NCBI GenBank assembly: GCA_947474445.1
Contig: CANJJY010000224.1
Span: 1 to 7,536, forward strand
Length of the DNA stretch: 7,536 nucleotides
Reading direction: 5' to 3'
Source of the DNA: Oligoflexaceae bacterium
Lineage (GTDB): Bacteria; Bdellovibrionota_B; Oligoflexia; Oligoflexales; Oligoflexaceae
How positions within the stretch are numbered: the stretch's first letter is position 1; each line of letters begins with the position of its first letter. This document shows positions 1 through 5,403 of this stretch, piece after piece. The notes under the pieces are model-generated. The model was not told where the DNA came from. It searched no databases and was given only the letters and a program-made list of their open reading frames with translations. The translations under genes and the position numbers were made by a program.

Positions 1-2
1 GA

Positions 3-902
3 GTCTATCGCAGCTTTCAGCTCGCCGCGCGCCAGCTCAATTGGAAGGTTCAGCTGTTCGATGGCGAAGGCAGCCAAAGTCGCTTGAGAATGGACTTTGA
101 ACAGGCTCTTCGCCTGCGTCCTGACGGGATTGTCTTAGGTGGTTTTCAGCCCGAAGAATTTCCCGACCTCCTCAAGGCGGCCCATACGCAGGGTGTCGTT
201 CTAAATGGCTGGCATGCCGCTGAAGATCCTGGACCTCAGCGATACATGTTTACCAACATCGCTACGCGGGCCCTCGATGTGGCCAGTCTTGCTAGCTCCT
301 TTGTCACAGGCGATGGAGCGCGGCCCAAGGGGATTGTGATTATCAACGATCAACGCTTTGCCGTCGCTAATAGGAAGACGCAAAAAATGCGCGAGCTCCT
401 CGCGCAGTGCCCGTCTTGCAAAATTCTTGCGATCGAACATATGCCGATTGCCGAAGCGCAGGGGAGAATACCTGGCGTGGTCGCAGCTCTCAATGAAAAG
501 TTCGGTCGAGAATGGACGCATACTCTCGCAATCAACGATGTATATTTTGACAATATGAATTTTCCTTTGGTCTATGCGGGACGACGCGACATCATCAACA
601 TCGCAGCGGGTGACGGGTCAACCAAAGCATTGAGCCGCATTCGCTCCGGCTTTTCTCAGCAGCAGGCGACGGTGGCCGAACCACTCAAAGCTCAGGGCTG
701 GCAGTTAGTCGATGAATTCCGCCGCGCGTTTCTCGGGCTTCAGCCGAGTGGCTTCGTTCGGCATCCTATTCTCGTGACGACTGCGTTCATGCAGCAGCTG
801 GGAACAGCCGATATCGAAGCGAACCTGGGCTATGAAAGTTTTTATCTTAAAATTTGGGGTAAATCCCAAGAATTGGCGACGACCCGCCTCTCTAAAGAGT
901 AA
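3..902 (+). CDS. Sugar-type ABC transporter periplasmic substrate-binding protein (5' end missing)
   Basis: The frame is open from the left edge, so the gene starts upstream. About 299 residues are visible; the family usually has 330-370, so the signal peptide and first strands are missing. The fold is that of ribose/galactose-type binding proteins (Peripla_BP_4 class). Seen: a QLFDGEGSQSR stretch and PDGIVLGGF near the N-terminus of the visible part, FTNIATRALDVA around 250-285, TLAINDVYFD around 520-550, INIAAGDGS around 595-618, ATVAEPLKAQGWQLVDEFRRA around 667-730, and a C-terminal GYESFYLKIWGK. These are typical of a proteobacterial subgroup of periplasmic sugar binders. The protein should capture a small ligand, probably a sugar, and deliver it to a permease, but no permease or ATPase gene is visible. 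TTG at 84 and ATG at 90 are internal codons, not the start. It is followed at 15 bases by a membrane protein gene. The family call is solid; the ligand is unknown. Confidence 0.85.
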   Translation, partial: VYRSFQLAARQLNWKVQLFDGEGSQSRLRMDFEQALRLRPDGIVLGGFQPEEFPDLLKAAHTQGVVLNGWHAAEDPGPQRYMFTNIATRALDVASLASSFVTGDGARPKGIVIINDQRFAVANRKTQKMRELLAQCPSCKILAIEHMPIAEAQGRIPGVVAALNEKFGREWTHTLAINDVYFDNMNFPLVYAGRRDIINIAAGDGSTKALSRIRSGFSQQQATVAEPLKAQGWQLVDEFRRAFLGLQPSGFVRHPILVTTAFMQQLGTADIEANLGYESFYLKIWGKSQELATTRLSKE

Positions 903-917
903 AAGCGGAGCCGTTTC

Positions 918-1874
918 ATGCCCTACATCTTAAGTCTTCAGCGCGTGAAGCGTCTCTGTCTCCGCGCTTCCCATTATTTGCCTTACGCGTTTATGCTTTT
1001 TGCTCTCTATCTGATGCAGAGGCAACTCGCCGGCTTGGAGTTTGATCGCCTGCTGCAGACGATCAAGCTCTGGCAGATCTCTCGGCTTGAAATAGCCCTG
1101 GGACTCACCCTCTTCAGCTTTCTTGTGCTCTCCGGCTACGATGCCTTGGGCATTCGCCACAGCGAGCGGCGCCTCCCCTACCGAGCGATTCTCACGACCT
1201 CATTTGCCGCGTTCGCGGTGAGTAACATCGTCGGCCACGCAATCTTCACCGGCAGCTCCGTACGCGCCAAGACCTATCGAGCCGGCGGCTTGACTCTCAT
1301 GCACATCGCTCAGATTGCCTTGCTGAACAGCCTCACATTTTGGTTGGGCTACGCGCTGCTCCTCGGGCTGACGTTGGCGCTGGCGCCACTGCCTCGCAAC
1401 CTGCCCTTCCTCTCCTCGTTTGCAGCACCTTGGCTCGGCGCGGGGCTCCTCCTCTTCTGTTTTGGATATGTCTGGATCTGCTGGAAATGGGCGGGGCAGG
1501 ATCTCCGTCTCAAGCGTCTGGTTGTGAAGGTGCCGCGCCTCGATACGGCAGGACTTCAATTCCTGCTCGGGTGCCTCGATATCACCGTCGCTGCTTTGAT
1601 CCTCTACACGCTGCTGCCGCCTTCAATCGATCTCGATTTTGTGCCTTTTTTTATTTTATATCTTCTGGCTCAAGCTCTGGGCGTCCTGAGCCAAGTCCCC
1701 GGTGGTCTTGGCGTTTTGGATGGTCTTCTCCTGAGCTTTTTGAGTGGCTACGCGGATCCCCACCAGCTGGTGGTGGCGATTATTTTGTTTCGCATAATTT
1801 ATTATTTCCTGCCTTTGCTGGTGACCCTCTGCGCTAAACTTTTGGCGGGAGTGGGGCGCTTGCGCGCCCTTTGA
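918..1874 (+). CDS. MprF-like flippase-domain integral membrane protein, synthase domain absent
   Basis: A 318-residue polytopic inner-membrane protein with about nine predicted helices (roughly residues 20-37, 58-78, 92-113, 132-155, 168-190, 210-235, 241-256, 262-277, 284-309). Two regions resemble the lipid-flippase half of lysylphosphatidylglycerol synthase MprF and the related YbhN/UPF0104 proteins: residues 74-124, with YDALGIRH, LPYRAIL, SNIVGHAIFTGSSVR and YRAGGL, and residues 258-272, with SQVPGGLGVLDGLLL. In MprF this half moves aminoacylated phosphatidylglycerol across the membrane, and a C-terminal cytosolic domain makes it. Here the protein ends after the last helix at GVGRLRAL, so the synthase half is missing. 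The ATG at 918 is supported by GGAG at 907-910, seven bases upstream. The gene starts 15 bases after the binding-protein stop, so one transcript is likely. Family membership is well supported; the lipid or glycan substrate is not known. Confidence 0.82.
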   Translation: MPYILSLQRVKRLCLRASHYLPYAFMLFALYLMQRQLAGLEFDRLLQTIKLWQISRLEIALGLTLFSFLVLSGYDALGIRHSERRLPYRAILTTSFAAFAVSNIVGHAIFTGSSVRAKTYRAGGLTLMHIAQIALLNSLTFWLGYALLLGLTLALAPLPRNLPFLSSFAAPWLGAGLLLFCFGYVWICWKWAGQDLRLKRLVVKVPRLDTAGLQFLLGCLDITVAALILYTLLPPSIDLDFVPFFILYLLAQALGVLSQVPGGLGVLDGLLLSFLSGYADPHQLVVAIILFRIIYYFLPLLVTLCAKLLAGVGRLRAL

Positions 1875-1937
1875 ATTATTGGCGAGATCTATTCGGAGAA
1901 GATTCTTTTAAAAATGGATCAATAAAACTGCGGGTCG

Positions 1938-1978
1938 GTGGATTGGTGACGTTTGCCCAGCAACTCCACGATTTTTTT
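1938..1978 (+). terminator. Probable rho-independent terminator after the flippase gene
   Basis: GTGGA at 1938-1942 pairs with TCCAC at 1965-1969. The stem can extend inward by TTG/CAA across one bulged C, with a loop of about 15 bases. After two bases comes a run of seven T (1972-1978). It lies 63 bases after the stop of the membrane-protein gene. The loop is long, so the call is moderate. Confidence 0.45.
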
Positions 1979-2020
1979 CCCACGCTATCGAGTGCACATG
2001 CTTAAAAATCATAACTCGCG

Positions 2021-2037
2021 AAACCTCTCAGGTTTTT
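2021..2037 (+). terminator. Short hairpin with T tract, possible second terminator
   Basis: AAACCT (2021-2026), loop CTC, and AGGTTT (2030-2035) form a perfect 6-bp stem with a 3-base loop, and T residues continue to 2037. The stem is short and AT-rich. It could back up the terminator at 1938-1978, or it could be chance. Confidence 0.25.
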
Positions 2038-2224
2038 ACCAAGCCCAACTTCAAAGACAATTCCAAAGCAAAGCGATGGTAAATGGGTCAAAACTCGGAG
2101 ATGATTTGCAAGGATCTAACCAGAACAAGAATGCTTTAAGTTCAATATCTTACACTCACATACTGCTCTTATTTTTGACAAGATTGATGCCTATTCAGCA
2201 AAGAAAAGCCCAGGCCGCAATGTG

Positions 2225-2255
2225 GTGACAGCGAGCTCGGCTTTGATGCTATAGG
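2225..2255 (+). promoter_or_regulatory. Candidate sigma-70-type promoter for the small lipoprotein gene
   Basis: GTGACA at 2225-2230 matches the -35 consensus at five of six bases. TATAGG at 2250-2255 is preceded by TG at 2247-2248, an extended -10. The spacer is 19 bases, longer than the ideal 17. The predicted start near 2262 leaves a leader of about 46 bases that includes the GGAG at 2294-2297. Read by eye only; the host's own promoter consensus is unknown. Confidence 0.3.
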
Positions 2256-2293
2256 GTTATTTTGTGTCTCTTGCGTTGACGTTCTATAGTCTC

Positions 2294-2297
2294 GGAG
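2294..2297 (+). promoter_or_regulatory. Ribosome binding site deciding the lipoprotein start
   Basis: GGAG ends one base before ATG 2299 but ten bases before ATG 2308. The first spacing is too short for normal initiation, so ATG 2308 is favoured and the protein is 143 rather than 146 residues. Confidence 0.5.
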
Positions 2298-2307
2298 AAT
2301 GTTGCTG

Positions 2308-2739
2308 ATGTTAAAACTCAAGTCCCCCCTCCTTCTTTCAAGCCTTTTCCTCACTGTGTTTGCGATCACGTCCTGTCACCACAAAAAAGATAAGAAAGCC
2401 CCCGCAGGCGAGAGCACCTGCGAATATGCAGGGTACTCCGGCAGCTCCCCCGAAACATGCGCAAATTTGAAAGCCAAATTCGATGCCGGTGAGCTACAAC
2501 CAATACCTGATGAAGAAGCTCAAGAGGATGTGCTCGTTACTTGTGTCGACGATAAATTTCTTGCGACGATCAAAGATGAGGGATCCCTTGTCTCCTTAGA
2601 GTTGAATGGATCCTGTGACCCTAAGATCTCCTGCGATGGTGCCATGCTTAAGGCTAGTAGCGAGACGGGCAACGCCAGCGCCTCGCTGAGTAGCCCAGCT
2701 GCTTGCAAAAAGGCTGCAGCTATCATCGACCTGAGATAG
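2308..2739 (+). CDS. Small cysteine-rich exported lipoprotein of unknown function
   Basis: The 143-residue product begins with a lipoprotein signal peptide: two early lysines, a Leu/Ser/Phe-rich hydrophobic stretch, and lipobox ITSC with the lipidated Cys at residue 23. The next residues are HHKKDKK, with no Asp at +2, so by the E. coli rule it would go to the outer membrane. The mature part has six further Cys (38, 51, 79, 103, 109, 133), which could make three disulfides, and an acidic central stretch (residues 69-75). A short repeated theme of Cys-Asp near 103-110 (GSCDPKISCDG) is visible. I recognise no family. ATG 2299 is an alternative start, but the ribosome binding site favours 2308. 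The gene stands alone between a candidate promoter and a strong terminator. That it is a real lipoprotein is well supported; its role is not known. Confidence 0.75.
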   Translation: MLKLKSPLLLSSLFLTVFAITSCHHKKDKKAPAGESTCEYAGYSGSSPETCANLKAKFDAGELQPIPDEEAQEDVLVTCVDDKFLATIKDEGSLVSLELNGSCDPKISCDGAMLKASSETGNASASLSSPAACKKAAAIIDLR

Positions 2740-3018
2740 TCGATGTCCCCTTCATAATTGAGACTGTCTCAAGCTTGAGGCAGTCTGCCTTTTGCCTTTT
2801 GGACGGAATTGCCCTGATTGGTAAGAATCCCGATTTTTTCTTTTCCTTCCGCTCCTTATCAAAAAAAGATTCCCCACTTTGACTGTTCTGTTCGCGCCTT
2901 AGGGCCCGAAGCTCAAGACATCCTTAAAAAAGTCAATTCATTCCTATGAAAACAGAGAGGCTCAAGTCTACGGGGTAATCCTTGCTTTCAAAACTTGTGC
3001 ATCGCTATGATCTTAGGC
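2740..3018. other. Convergent intergenic region
   Basis: Apart from the terminator at 2761-2800, this stretch between two converging genes has an imperfect inverted repeat (GAATC at 2825-2829 with GATTC at 2868-2872, plus T-run and A-run partners) around a pyrimidine-rich section. I see no open frame worth calling and no clear hairpin terminator for the minus-strand gene that ends at 3019. Confidence 0.4.
2761..2800 (+). terminator. Strong rho-independent terminator of the lipoprotein gene
   Basis: AGACTGTCTCAAG (2761-2773) pairs with CTTGAGGCAGTCT (2774-2786): 13 complementary positions with one G-U wobble, the innermost bases forming the loop. It is followed by GCCTTTTGCCTTTT. It starts 22 bases after the stop codon. 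Confidence 0.75.
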
Positions 3019-3333
3019 TTAGAGGTGACAGGTTACCGTACCTGTCTCCCGCCACGTATCATGATCGCATTGCTGGTAGCTTCGTCCTTCGGACATGCAT
3101 GAATTCATGACTTCATTCCAATTGTTTGACCGAAAGACTTTTCCTGTCTGCTGAGTACTCGGACACGTATAAAAGCCGGTCCAAACGTTGCAATCGCTCC
3201 AGTAAGGTTCTCCAGGCTCATAGTCGTCGTAATCTCCGGGATAGTATCCACCACCGTATCCCCAGCCGCGACTGAAGCCTTGTGCAGACCATAGACAGCC
3301 TACAGCACAGAGTGCGATTAAGCTTCGTTTCAT
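3019..3333 (-). CDS. Small secreted Gly/Tyr-rich, Cys-containing protein of unknown function
   Basis: The product is 104 residues with a short type I signal peptide: KR at positions 2-3, hydrophobic residues 4-15, and likely cleavage after AQG at residue 19. The mature protein opens with a Gly/Tyr/Asp-rich low-complexity segment (residues 23-46). It then has five Cys (48, 57, 79, 89, 102) in a Trp-rich part, with NNWNEVMNSCM and CDHDTWRETGTVTCH. An odd number of mature Cys leaves one unpaired or used for a dimer. The AVGC at residues 10-13 slightly resembles a lipobox but sits too close to the N-terminus. The start is supported by GGGGG at 3339-3343 (reading AAGGGGG on the minus strand), five bases upstream of ATG. 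It is transcribed alone. I recognise no family; an envelope or extracellular role is inferred from the signal peptide only. Confidence 0.7.
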   Translation of the reverse strand: MKRSLIALCAVGCLWSAQGFSRGWGYGGGYYPGDYDDYEPGEPYWSDCNVWTGFYTCPSTQQTGKVFRSNNWNEVMNSCMSEGRSYQQCDHDTWRETGTVTCHL

Positions 3334-3689
3334 GAGGGCCCCCTTTTTTTTATCTTTTCGAAAGTTCCAATTAGGTTAAGGCCAATCTATCGAAGCCTCA
3401 TCAACTCGCAATAGTTTTTTAAATAATCAGTAAAGACTCCAATGTCCTTAAATAAGGTCACATGAAGCTGCGGTTTCGCCTCCCTCATTCATCTACTTTT
3501 TGAGCGGCACAAAGTCCAAAATTCTGATAGTCATCTTAAAATGCGTAGTATTTTCCAAATCATTCCATGACTTTGCTCTATGAGCGAAAAATGGTGCAAC
3601 AATTCTAGCGCTGATGTGTCTTATCGAATAGAAGGGCTCGGACCGGGGAAGGTTTGAAGCTTTGGAAGAGAATCAAAAGGGGAATCGAC
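3334..3689. other. Divergent intergenic region with presumed promoters
   Basis: This AT-rich stretch separates two outward-reading secreted-protein genes and must hold a promoter for each unless they rely on distant ones. On the minus strand TTGCGA and TAGATT, 16 bases apart (within about 3375-3405), are a weak candidate. On the plus strand no pair stands out. A frame from TTG 3654 joins the downstream gene but is better read as leader. No other coding frame was seen. Confidence 0.35.
3678..3682 (+). promoter_or_regulatory. Ribosome binding site deciding the start at 3690
   Basis: AGGGG at 3678-3682 lies seven bases before ATG 3690, an ideal distance. A purine-rich GGGGAAGG also lies just before TTG 3654, but its spacing is too short. 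The ATG also gives a more compact signal peptide. Confidence 0.55.
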
Positions 3690-4139
3690 ATGCGTTTAAT
3701 TTTTGTCCTAGCATCGCTGCTGAGTCTCTCATCGTCAGTTTACGCAGGCCAATTCATGAGTGCACATTTTTGCCAGCCTTACCAGCAAGGCGGTAACAGT
3801 AGTGTCGAAATCTATTACCAGAATCAGGGTAGTATTTTAGCGGCGAAAGACACCACGGTTATGTGCCCCATCCAGGTTTCTTCGGGCAACGCCCAACAGC
3901 ACATAAAACTCTACTATCAATCGGCCAATGTCGTGGGATCTCCAGCTGTCAGCTGTACGTTTTGGAAAATCACATCGGGAAATCTCAGCCAGGTGAGTCC
4001 ATCAGTGACAAGCGCACCGAATCTAAATGCAGGCTCTTTTGATATCTACTCACCCAATGGTTCGGCTGACACGATTGGTTTCAATCTTCAGTGTAACTTG
4101 AAGACGGGCGCGAAAATTTTGAGCTACTTTGTTTTTTGA
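3690..4139 (+). CDS. Small secreted Gln-rich protein with four cysteines, unknown function
   Basis: From ATG 3690 the product has 149 residues. Residues 1-19 form a type I signal peptide with cleavage after VYA, so the mature protein starts at Gly20. The mature part looks all-beta, with alternating hydrophobic and polar residues (for example VEIYYQNQGSI and HIKLYYQS). It has exactly four Cys (28, 59, 89, 135), suiting two disulfides. The order of a VMCPI segment followed by a VSCTFW segment resembles small uncharacterised exported proteins known from deltaproteobacteria-like genomes, but I cannot name a family. About 12 of 130 mature residues are Gln, which is high. An alternative TTG start at 3654 would add 12 basic residues. 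The gene converges with the protein-glutaminase-like lipoprotein and shares its terminator. Coding potential is well supported; function is unknown. Confidence 0.72.
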   Translation: MRLIFVLASLLSLSSSVYAGQFMSAHFCQPYQQGGNSSVEIYYQNQGSILAAKDTTVMCPIQVSSGNAQQHIKLYYQSANVVGSPAVSCTFWKITSGNLSQVSPSVTSAPNLNAGSFDIYSPNGSADTIGFNLQCNLKTGAKILSYFVF

Positions 4140-4199
4140 CCCACAAGACATCATGATTGCCATTTAGGCCTCGGGTATTCACGAGAGAAAACCTAAAAC

Positions 4200-4230
4200 A
4201 TGAGGCTCAGCTCTTGAGCCTCATTTCTTT
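4200..4230. terminator. Bidirectional terminator between convergent genes
   Basis: ATGAGGCTCA (4200-4209) and TGAGCCTCAT (4215-4224) form a perfect 10-bp stem with loop GCTCT. TTTCTTTT follows on the plus strand, and TGTTTTAGGTTTT follows on the minus strand. It ends transcripts of both the plus-strand gene ending at 4139 and the minus-strand gene ending at 4230. Confidence 0.85.
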
Positions 4231-5081
4231 TAATTACTACGCGTACTACAAGTAAAAGCCACATCCCTCTTGAGCTTGCCTCGCGCTTCGAGACCCGCCA
4301 CCAGACCTTCAAAATTCTTGATGAGGTCCTTTTGCTTGTCGATGGAATTGTCTTTTTCTTGATGCGTGAGAAAGATGATACTTTTGCAAACCTCATTGAT
4401 ATCGCTCATCGCGAAGGGAAGCATAGCGGCGAATGAAGACTTTTTGATGGCTTCTTGTTCCTTTTGGAAGGCAGCCATGGCTGATGCCGGGGCACGAGCG
4501 TTGTCGCCCTGCTGTCGGACACGCAGGTTTTCGAGGAGAGTGAAAGAGCCCTGGAAGTAAAACTCACGTATTCCCTCGTCCCCATCTTCTGCTTTCCAGA
4601 ATACCTGCTTTTCAACGCTAAGGAGGTCCTTCCATTGCGCCCGGCTTAGGACTATTTCATCGCTCAATCCGAGCGCACGCATCGTCGGATCGACGACCCA
4701 CGCTTCTTCGTTCATCTGAATCATAGGGGCAACATGATATTCCCAGGTAATCCCAGCTTTCGGAACGAATTTGAAGCCAGTACGCGCCATCCCATAAAAA
4801 GCTGAGGAATAGATACCTTCCGTCGCAAGAGCCATCGAAAGATAGAAGGCTCGATAGTCACAGCCTGTTTCACCGATGCTATACCCCAATATTTTGCTCG
4901 CCTCCTCGGCTTTGCTTCGAGCGATGGCTAAGATCTCGAGCTGTCTTTCATGATCGACCGTTGGCGCAGAAGAAACATTTATGTCTGAAGAAGAGGTCTG
5001 GTTTCTGTCTTTTGGGCGAACTCCGCAGGCCGGAATCATGAGGCAGATCAGGACGAGAGTTTGGAGGCGACACATCTTCAT
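4230..5081 (-). CDS. Lipoprotein with a protein-glutaminase-like (Cys-His-Asp) domain
   Basis: From the chosen ATG the product has 283 residues. The signal peptide ends in lipobox IPAC, with lipidated Cys19 followed by Gly-Val, which predicts outer-membrane anchoring. A polar linker (about 20-45) and a helix (about 46-68) precede the core. The core holds GCDYRA with Cys74, TWEYHVAPMI with His116 and WVVDPTM with Asp131. Order and context match the catalytic Cys, His and Asp of Chryseobacterium protein-glutaminase (GCYARA, WSYHVA, IIDPSLF), an enzyme that deamidates glutamine side chains in proteins. The Trp-containing stretch after Asp131 and the later REFYFQGS strand also fit the family. The C-terminal ~110 residues are helical and unmatched. 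There is no large inhibitory pro-domain. A start at 5138 would add 19 residues but has no ribosome binding site, while GGAG at 5089-5092 suits ATG 5081. The domain call comes from motif order, without alignment; activity is unproven. Confidence 0.7.
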   Translation of the reverse strand: MKMCRLQTLVLICLMIPACGVRPKDRNQTSSSDINVSSAPTVDHERQLEILAIARSKAEEASKILGYSIGETGCDYRAFYLSMALATEGIYSSAFYGMARTGFKFVPKAGITWEYHVAPMIQMNEEAWVVDPTMRALGLSDEIVLSRAQWKDLLSVEKQVFWKAEDGDEGIREFYFQGSFTLLENLRVRQQGDNARAPASAMAAFQKEQEAIKKSSFAAMLPFAMSDINEVCKSIIFLTHQEKDNSIDKQKDLIKNFEGLVAGLEARGKLKRDVAFTCSTRSN

Positions 5082-5088
5082 TTTAGAG

Positions 5089-5092
5089 CTCC
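5089..5092 (-). promoter_or_regulatory. Ribosome binding site deciding the lipoprotein start at 5081
   Basis: On the minus strand CCGGAG precedes ATG 5081 with seven bases between GGAG and the ATG. The upstream in-frame ATG at 5138 is preceded by CCTCCG, which cannot act as a ribosome binding site. Starting at 5081 also puts the signal peptide right at the N-terminus. Confidence 0.65.
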
Positions 5093-5149
5093 GGATAGCC
5101 AAGAGGGGCATCAGCCGGTTACTCGAAGCAAATTTCATACCGGAGGAAA

Positions 5150-5383
5150 ATGATTATTAAATCGCAAAGATAGGGCTACGATTATCTCTTCTATTCGACC
5201 AGAATAAGGCAGCTGCCCAAGATTAAGTTAGATAGAATACTTTATCGCCGAATGCCAAAGGCTCAGTGGCAGGCCGACCTTAATTCTGAGTTCAGACGTC
5301 TCAATCCACTTTACGATTTGAAACTGCCGAATACTTCCCATAAGGGTTCTGGGCCTGTCGAATTCATCCCTACATCTGCTTAA
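5150..5383 (+). pseudogene. Interrupted small open frame, possible decayed gene or 43-residue ORF
   Basis: GGAGG at 5142-5146 followed by AAA and ATG at 5150 looks like a translation start, though the spacing of three bases is short. The frame reads seven codons, meets TAG at 5171-5173, and then stays open in the same frame for 69 codons to TAA at 5381-5383. The part after the stop has an ordinary protein-like composition: basic residues first, then QWQADLNSEFRRLNPLYD and a Gly/Pro-containing end at SGPVEFIPTSA. The only ATG after the stop is at 5252, giving 43 residues, but no ribosome binding site precedes it. I recognise no family. It may be a gene broken by a nonsense mutation, a small real gene with an unusual start, or chance. 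It is divergent from the lipoprotein gene. Confidence 0.3.
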
Positions 5384-5403
5384 AAAAATTAAAAAAACAG
5401 CCA

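Larger units (their letters stand above)
1875..2298. other. Intergenic region without a convincing gene
   Basis: These 424 bases are more AT-rich than the flanking membrane-protein gene. They hold the two hairpins at 1938-1978 and 2021-2037 and, at the right end, a candidate promoter for the lipoprotein gene. One frame is open from TTG at 1953 to 2228 (91 codons), but it has no ribosome binding site at the TTG or at ATG 1998, and its product is rich in Asn, Gln and Ser with no recognisable motif. I do not call it a gene. Confidence 0.5.
5082..5403. other. Intergenic region between the lipoprotein gene and galK
   Basis: It contains the leader and presumed promoter of the minus-strand lipoprotein gene, for which no convincing -35/-10 pair was found, and the interrupted frame at 5150-5383. 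At 5383-5400, just past the galK stop, the minus strand reads TGTTTTTTTAATTTTTTT after only a 3-bp stem. This may end the gal transcript, but it is not a proper hairpin terminator. Confidence 0.35.

Noticed and set aside
1340..1837. A 165-codon plus-strand frame inside the flippase gene
   Set aside because: It is a frame shadow of a GC-rich gene; its product is rich in Gly, Pro, Arg and Ser, while the overlapping frame has clear family motifs.
1953..2228. A 91-codon plus-strand frame beginning with TTG
   Set aside because: No ribosome binding site at TTG 1953 or ATG 1998, the composition is rich in Asn, Gln and Ser without motifs, and it overlaps two likely hairpin terminators.
2276..2290. 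TTGAC at 2276-2280 with TATAGT at 2285-2290 as a promoter
   Set aside because: The spacing is only four bases. Pairing TATAGT with TTGTGT at 2262 gives 17 bases, but transcription would then start at or after the ribosome binding site.
5082..5138. A 19-residue N-terminal extension of the glutaminase-like lipoprotein
   Set aside because: The upstream ATG lacks a ribosome binding site, and the extension would bury the lipoprotein signal peptide inside the protein.
3624..5198. The 11-mer TCGAATAGAAG upstream of two exported-protein genes (3624-3634 plus strand, 5188-5198 minus strand) as a shared operator
   Set aside because: Several 11-base matches are expected by chance in a window of this size on both strands, and there is no further similarity around them.
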